The translations under genes and the position numbers were made by a program. Below are positions 6,175-9,679 of a stretch of DNA of 9,679 nucleotides, piece by piece (the stretch's first letter is position 1; each line of letters starts with the position of its first letter). This DNA comes from Saprospiraceae bacterium (lineage in GTDB: Bacteria; Bacteroidota; Bacteroidia; Chitinophagales; Saprospiraceae): assembly GCA_020436955.1 (NCBI GenBank), contig JAGQWW010000076.1, forward strand, positions 1 through 9,679. Direction: 5' to 3'. A model generated the notes under the pieces. It was given only the letters and a program-made list of their open reading frames with translations. It was not told the origin of the DNA and searched no databases.

Positions 6175-7461
6175 ATGAATTTCATAGAAGAATTACAATG
6201 GCGAGGTATGTTGCACCAGGCAACCCCTGAAGTGGAAGCGCACCTGAACAGCGGAAAAAGGATCGGTTACATCGGCTTTGACCCTACTGCTCCTTCCCTA
6301 ACCATTGGGAATTTTGTCCAGATTATGATCCTGAAATTTTTCCAATTATCCGGCCACCAGCCTATTGTTTTAATGGGTGGCGCTACCGGTAGAATTGGTG
6401 ACCCGTCAGGAAAAGACAAAGAAAGAGACCTGAAGTCTTTTGAAGAATTGGACGCCAACCTGGCAAGACAGATGGAACAATTCAAAAAGTTCCTGGATTT
6501 CGATTCCGCTGACAACAAAGCGCTGGTAAAAAACAATTACGACTTCTACGCCAGCATGAATGTGTTGGAGTTTTTGCGTGATATCGGAAAAAACATCACC
6601 GTAAATTACATGCAGTCCAAAGATTCGGTAAAAACCAGATTGAGTGGTGACGGAGAAGGCATGAGTTTTACAGAATTTAGTTACCAGGTATTACAAGGCT
6701 ACGATTTTGTACACCTATATAATAATGTCGGCTGTACCATTCAGATGGGTGGTTCGGACCAGTGGGGCAACATTACCTCGGGTACTCATCTGATTGGTAA
6801 AATGTTGGAAGACGCTAAAGCATATGCGGTTACCACCCCGCTCTTGACCAAAGCTGATGGAAGCAAATTTGGAAAATCTGAGGAAGGCAACATCTGGCTC
6901 GACCCGGATATGACCAGCCCTTACAAATTCTACCAGTTTTGGATCAACTCCAATGATGCTGATATTCCAAAATTCATCCGCTACTTTTCTTTGAAATCAA
7001 GAGAAGAAATCGAAGCTATGGAAAAAGAGATGGAAGGAAATCCACAAGCCCTCAAAAGAGCCCTGGCTGATGAACTGACCGCTCGCGTCCATAGCCCTGA
7101 AGAATTGGAAACCGTAAAAGCGGTAACAGAATTGCTTTTTGGAAAAAATGCTAGCAAAGAGTCCTTGTTATCGCTACCCGAAAAGGCCCTGGAAACCATC
7201 GGCGGAGAAATCCCAAAATTCCAGGTAGCAAAATCAGACTTTGAAAACGGTACCGACATCACAACTTTACTTACTGAATTGACCAGCATGCTACCTTCTA
7301 AATCAGAAGCTCGCAGAGCTATCCAAGGAAATGCAGTAAGTGTCAACAAAGAAAAAGTAAACCAACTGGACGAAGCTATTACAGCCGCCAACCTACTCCA
7401 CGGCCGCTTCATCATGGTTGAAAATGGTAAGAAAAATAAGTTTTTGATTGAGGCGGTGTAG
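6175..7461 (+). CDS. tyrS: Tyrosyl-tRNA synthetase
   Basis: Class I aminoacyl-tRNA synthetase that activates tyrosine with ATP and charges tRNA-Tyr in the cytoplasm. At 428 residues it has the usual bacterial TyrRS length. The N-terminus is MNFIEELQWRGMLHQ. The Rossmann domain holds GYIGFDPTAPSLTIGN (31-46); LMGGATGRIGDPSGK (66-80); QMGGSDQWGNI (190-200), the tyrosine/ATP-site signature; and KFGKS (231-235), the KMSKS equivalent. A C-terminal S4-like RNA-binding domain spans roughly 355-425. The HIGH motif reads TIGN: the second His to Asn is common, while the first His to Thr is less usual for TyrRS. ATG 6175 aligns with the family's normal start. Transcription probably starts just after the box at 6095. 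The 3' end is followed one base later by a heptamer array that can form a stem-loop. Identity is secure. Confidence 0.97.
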   Translation: MNFIEELQWRGMLHQATPEVEAHLNSGKRIGYIGFDPTAPSLTIGNFVQIMILKFFQLSGHQPIVLMGGATGRIGDPSGKDKERDLKSFEELDANLARQMEQFKKFLDFDSADNKALVKNNYDFYASMNVLEFLRDIGKNITVNYMQSKDSVKTRLSGDGEGMSFTEFSYQVLQGYDFVHLYNNVGCTIQMGGSDQWGNITSGTHLIGKMLEDAKAYAVTTPLLTKADGSKFGKSEEGNIWLDPDMTSPYKFYQFWINSNDADIPKFIRYFSLKSREEIEAMEKEMEGNPQALKRALADELTARVHSPEELETVKAVTELLFGKNASKESLLSLPEKALETIGGEIPKFQVAKSDFENGTDITTLLTELTSMLPSKSEARRAIQGNAVSVNKEKVNQLDEAITAANLLHGRFIMVENGKKNKFLIEAV

Positions 7462-7462
7462 A

Positions 7463-7518
7463 GATGGAGGATGGAAGATGGAGGATATTTACGAGTGACG
7501 AGTGACGAATTACGAATT
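7463..7518 (+). repeat. Heptamer array after tyrS, left part
   Basis: Eight consecutive 7-base units starting two bases after the tyrS stop: GATGGAG (7463), GATGGAA (7470), GATGGAG (7477), GATATTT (7484), ACGAGTG (7491 and 7498) and ACGAATT (7505 and 7512). The first three and a half units form one arm of an inverted pair with 7523-7557. The last four, two exact doublets, lie in the loop. Confidence 0.75.
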
Positions 7519-7542
7519 GTTTCTATCCTTTATCTTCCATCC
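7469..7542 (+). terminator. Long stem-loop between convergent tyrS and protease genes
   Basis: GGATGGAAGATGGAGGATA (7469-7487) faces 7524-7542 across a 36-base loop. Seventeen positions are Watson-Crick. The two mismatches are G opposite T, which become G-U pairs in RNA made from the + strand, so the stem is continuous in the tyrS transcript but has two A-C mismatches in the protease transcript. Transcript-end formation or 3'-end protection is an inference from position. No uridine tract follows. Confidence 0.45.
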
Positions 7543-7557
7543 TTCATCTTCTATCCT
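7523..7557 (-). repeat. Heptamer array after tyrS, right inverted arm
   Basis: Five 7-base units on the + strand: CTATCCT (7523), TTATCTT (7530), CCATCCT (7537), TCATCTT (7544) and CTATCCT (7551). They are the reverse complement in style of the GATGGAG units on the left. Bases 7524-7542 pair with 7469-7487 at 17 of 19 positions. Confidence 0.7.
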
Positions 7558-7564
7558 TTCAAAA

Positions 7565-7614
7565 AATCCTTCAAATCCTTAAAAATCCCATCCTGATCAA
7601 TCCTAATCAATCCT
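7565..7614 (-). repeat. ATCCT words spaced about 10 bp at the protease 3' end
   Basis: ATCCT occurs at 7566, 7575, 7590, 7600 and 7610, with ATCCC at 7585, giving spacings near 9-10 bases apart from one 5-base step. The last two lie in a direct repeat of ATCAATCCTA (7596-7605 and 7606-7615) that covers the protease stop codon (7603-7605) and its final codons for IRID. On the - strand this reads as AGGAT words extending into the heptamer array. Confidence 0.55.
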
Positions 7615-9366
7615 AATTACTTTACCACCGCTCCATCCGTTCTCAGCAACTATTTTGTAGGTTAACAGGCCGGCTAGGGAAGCTGGAACAGCAATAGTCA
7701 GGAATCTTTCCTGTTGTGGATAGAAGTTCTCTTTATAAATGACTTTTCCATTTAGGTCGAATAATTGGATGGTGGCTTTACCTTCCATAGTTCTTACATC
7801 AAATGTAAGTTGGGATGTAAATGGATTTGGGAAAACATTTACAGGAAGATTTTCATCCTTAACTTCAATTGCAGAAGTATAATTCAAAGCTGCCAAAACA
7901 GCATTATAAACATTGATGCGACCGTAACCATACAAATGGTTTGGAACATTTTGGCTGGATAGACCGCCACATGTTGTAGTATCAGTCTTTGGATCAGCCG
8001 TTTCTTTTAATATGGTTTCAATTGCTTCTACATCACCCGCGATAGCCGGATTTGCTGAAATAATAAGTGCGACTGCTCCGGCAACATGAGGGCCGGCCAT
8101 ACTTGTACCACTGAAAGAAGCAAATCCATCTCCAATGGTTGAAGAAAGAATACTTACCCCTGGTGCAGAAACATCCGGCTTCAATCGATTGCTACCATCG
8201 ATGGTAACAGGACCGCGGCTACTAAATCTTGCAATTGTATCATTGCTTGCTGTAGCACCTATTGAAAATGAATTAGTGAAAATAGCTGGTGGTCTTGAGA
8301 CAGTTTCACATCCACTGCTACCAAAGTTGCCGGCCGACACTACAACTACTACCCCTGCCGCTTTCAAATTATCAACCACCGTTTCCATGAATCCGGAATT
8401 AGCAGGATCACAACCTTCTGAAATAGAGCAATACCAGCTATTATTGATTACGTGTGGAGACATATCCGGATTGGGATTTTCATCATTCAAATCAGTTGGG
8501 GCTAAAAACCATTCAAAACATTCCATATAGGAAGCCGGTGAACCATTGCCACGTTCCATATTACGACAACCAATCCATCTCGCATCCGGAGCTACACCAT
8601 AATAGTCATCACCATTGCTTCCAACCATAGTACCCATCGTATGTGTACCGTGATTGTTATCGTCACAAGGCTCATTGATACTCAAGCCACAAGGGTTTAA
8701 GCTATCGCCTGCCAAGGGGCTGATTTCATGAATACCATCATGCCAGTTATAATTATGGTCCGGTGCATCGGTGCCTCTGTATCCTCTGTATTTTGGTTTC
8801 AAGATAATATGGTCCCAGTCGTATCCTGTATCCTGTCCAGCTACCGTCACTCCTTCTCCGGTAAAACCGGCTTTCCATACCAAAGGCGCCTGAATCATAT
8901 CCAATCCCCAGTTAAGGACATTGGTATCGCGCTGCCCAACTACATCCATATCTACCGGTCCATCGAGCGGGCTGTAAGTATTTTCATAAATATTAGAAAC
9001 GGAAGGTAGATTGGCTAAAGTAGCTGCTACATCAAAATCTGCAACTGTATAAATACAGTTAACAACTTTATATGCATGGTAATATACTCCTGCTTGTTCC
9101 AAAACCGCCAATACCTCACCTTGTGTTGCATCTGCAGTTTTATTCAACTGATTCCAAACATAACGGCCTTTTTCTGCTTTGGTAGAAAGGCGGTAAGCAC
9201 CAGATAGGTCTGCTTGTTCTGACAGCATGATAATCATTTCATGCTGGCCACCATTTTCCAACTTTTCTAATAAAGGTGGATAGGTTTTTAAGGTCAGGTT
9301 ATTTTGAGAAAAAGCAAATCCTGTTGCAAACAGGATGAGGAAAAGGGTAGATATTAATCTTGGCAT
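7603..9366 (-). CDS. Secreted subtilisin-like serine protease (peptidase S8) with T9SS sorting domain
   Basis: A 587-residue exported endopeptidase. Signal peptide: residues 1-20 (MPRL, hydrophobic core, FAFS before Gln21). Residues about 25-135 form a propeptide-like region. The S8 domain (about 155-495) shows the full triad: Asp179 in GQDTGYDWDH, His239 in DNNHGTHTMGT and Ser422 in FSGTSMAGPHVAG, with Asn347 in SAGNFG as the oxyanion residue. From about 505 comes a type-A T9SS C-terminal domain (VNVFPNPFTSQLTF, then IQLFDLNGKVIYK, ending GGKVIRID), which directs outer-membrane passage and is normally cleaved. The domain order resembles bacillopeptidase F-like S8 proteases of Bacteroidota. 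Cysteines at 226/234, 313/319 and elsewhere may form disulfides. The role is probably digestion of external protein or maturation of surface proteins. It is divergent from rbfA with a 193-base gap; I see no clear TAnnTTTG box for it. The last codons lie in a repeat. Confidence 0.94.
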   Translation of the reverse strand: MPRLISTLFLILFATGFAFSQNNLTLKTYPPLLEKLENGGQHEMIIMLSEQADLSGAYRLSTKAEKGRYVWNQLNKTADATQGEVLAVLEQAGVYYHAYKVVNCIYTVADFDVAATLANLPSVSNIYENTYSPLDGPVDMDVVGQRDTNVLNWGLDMIQAPLVWKAGFTGEGVTVAGQDTGYDWDHIILKPKYRGYRGTDAPDHNYNWHDGIHEISPLAGDSLNPCGLSINEPCDDNNHGTHTMGTMVGSNGDDYYGVAPDARWIGCRNMERGNGSPASYMECFEWFLAPTDLNDENPNPDMSPHVINNSWYCSISEGCDPANSGFMETVVDNLKAAGVVVVVSAGNFGSSGCETVSRPPAIFTNSFSIGATASNDTIARFSSRGPVTIDGSNRLKPDVSAPGVSILSSTIGDGFASFSGTSMAGPHVAGAVALIISANPAIAGDVEAIETILKETADPKTDTTTCGGLSSQNVPNHLYGYGRINVYNAVLAALNYTSAIEVKDENLPVNVFPNPFTSQLTFDVRTMEGKATIQLFDLNGKVIYKENFYPQQERFLTIAVPASLAGLLTYKIVAENGWSGGKVIRID

Positions 9367-9520
9367 TGTAGAAACTATTTGTGTTCAAAACTGGTTACCT
9401 TCCATGAGTAACATTTCCGGCACCGCAAGTTAATCGAAATAAGTGGGCGAATCCTGTAATTTTTGTCACTATAAATGATTTGTCAGGGCAAAAACGAAAT
9501 TATTTCAACAGAAAATAAAA

Positions 9521-9528
9521 TACCTTTG
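9521..9528 (+). promoter_or_regulatory. Bacteroidota -7 promoter box for rbfA
   Basis: TACCTTTG fits TAnnTTTG, 31 bases before the rbfA ATG, and sits in the 15-base block AAAATACCTTTGCCG shared with tyrS. No good -33 TTTG is at standard distance (the nearest is 9479-9482, too far). The rest of the divergent gap 9367-9520 holds no gene. Confidence 0.65.
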
Positions 9529-9559
9529 CCGGAGCTGCAAACGAAAAGAAGACAAGAAA

Positions 9560-9679
9560 ATGGAATCAATCAGGCAAAAGCAGGTATCAGAATTGGTAAA
9601 GCGTAACATCAGTTTAGTGTTACAAGATGAAGGTCGTTACATATATGGCCCCGAACCATTGGTAACAGTTACCAATGTA
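9560..9679 (+). CDS. rbfA: Ribosome-binding factor A, 5' part (runs off the window)
   Basis: The first 40 codons of a protein that matches the start of RbfA, the cold-shock-associated 30S assembly factor that binds near helix 1 of 16S rRNA during maturation. Visible: MESIRQKQVSELVKRNISLV, matching the RbfA first helix with its basic (R)QKxVxELI pattern, and after an insertion-like DEGRYIYGPE the strand LVTVTNV, equivalent to the family's VTVTxV strand. The remaining two-thirds lies outside the window. A promoter box ends 31 bases upstream; there is no SD motif, only an A-rich stretch (GACAAGAAA) before the ATG. A perfect 21-bp palindrome spans codons 33-40. Identification rests on a short segment but fits the known family start well. 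Confidence 0.8.
   Translation, partial: MESIRQKQVSELVKRNISLVLQDEGRYIYGPEPLVTVTNV
9657..9677. repeat. Perfect 21-bp palindrome inside rbfA
   Basis: CATTGGTAAC (9657-9666) and GTTACCAATG (9668-9677) are exact inverted arms around a single A. They fall within the codons for PLVTVTNV. Confidence 0.7.

Noticed and set aside
6981..7415. 144-codon open frame on the - strand inside tyrS
   Set aside because: Antisense to a clearly identified synthetase; serine-rich low-complexity translation with no domain.
7463..7614. Possible CRISPR array
   Set aside because: Units are 7 or about 10 bases with no unique spacers of 25-40 bases, and no cas genes are nearby.
8135..8530. 131-codon open frame on the + strand inside the protease gene
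   Set aside because: Antisense shadow of the S8 catalytic domain, whose triad and oxyanion Asn are all in the - frame.
9367..9520. Promoter for the protease gene
   Set aside because: I searched the reverse strand for TAnnTTTG and found only poor matches, so no site is called.

Overview
The window looks like chromosomal DNA of a Bacteroidota bacterium, most plausibly a Saprospiria/Lewinella-like lineage; the rank below phylum is inference. The grounds are three copies of the phylum's -7 promoter box TAnnTTTG (all TACCTTTG) ahead of coding starts, the near absence of Shine-Dalgarno sequences, a secreted protease ending in a type-A type IX secretion (T9SS) sorting domain, an epimerase-like L-threonine dehydrogenase, and a LolC/E-type permease close to rbfA. 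Base composition is moderately AT-rich and even across the genes. I see no sign of an integrated element.

Layout. 15-359 (-): small monohaem cytochrome c with an export signal, divergent from the next block. 553-2929 (+): an NADPH-dependent FMN reductase-like flavoprotein and a stand-alone HsdR-N-type PD-(D/E)xK protein (9 bp gap), then, after a separate promoter region, L-threonine 3-dehydrogenase and a small three-helix membrane protein (9 bp gap), ending in a hairpin plus T tract. 3005-4534 (+): a GNAT acetyltransferase/nitrilase fusion. 4691-5995 (-): FtsX-family lipoprotein-export-type permease, convergent with the fusion gene and divergent from tyrS. 6175-7461 (+): tyrosyl-tRNA synthetase. 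7603-9366 (-): secreted subtilisin-like protease, convergent with tyrS. 9560-9679 (+): 5' end of rbfA, cut by the window edge.

The genes are mostly independent housekeeping or periplasmic functions. Plausible two-gene operons are 553-1560 and 1664-2929. tyrS and rbfA share an identical 15-base promoter core.

The least explained part is noncoding. The gene 3' ends at 1-42, 4531-4687 and 7463-7557 carry degenerate tandem repeats with a strict 7-bp period. In the two complete cases, both between convergent genes, the arrays lie in opposite orientation and could fold into a long stem-loop. The three loci use different heptamer words but the same period and layout. At two loci (cytochrome c and the nitrilase fusion) the array runs into the stop codon, and at the permease and tyrS ends it comes within a few bases of it. 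A further run of ATCCT words spaced about 10 bp overlaps the last codons of the protease gene. These look like members of a repeat or terminator class and are the best candidate here for something not well described.
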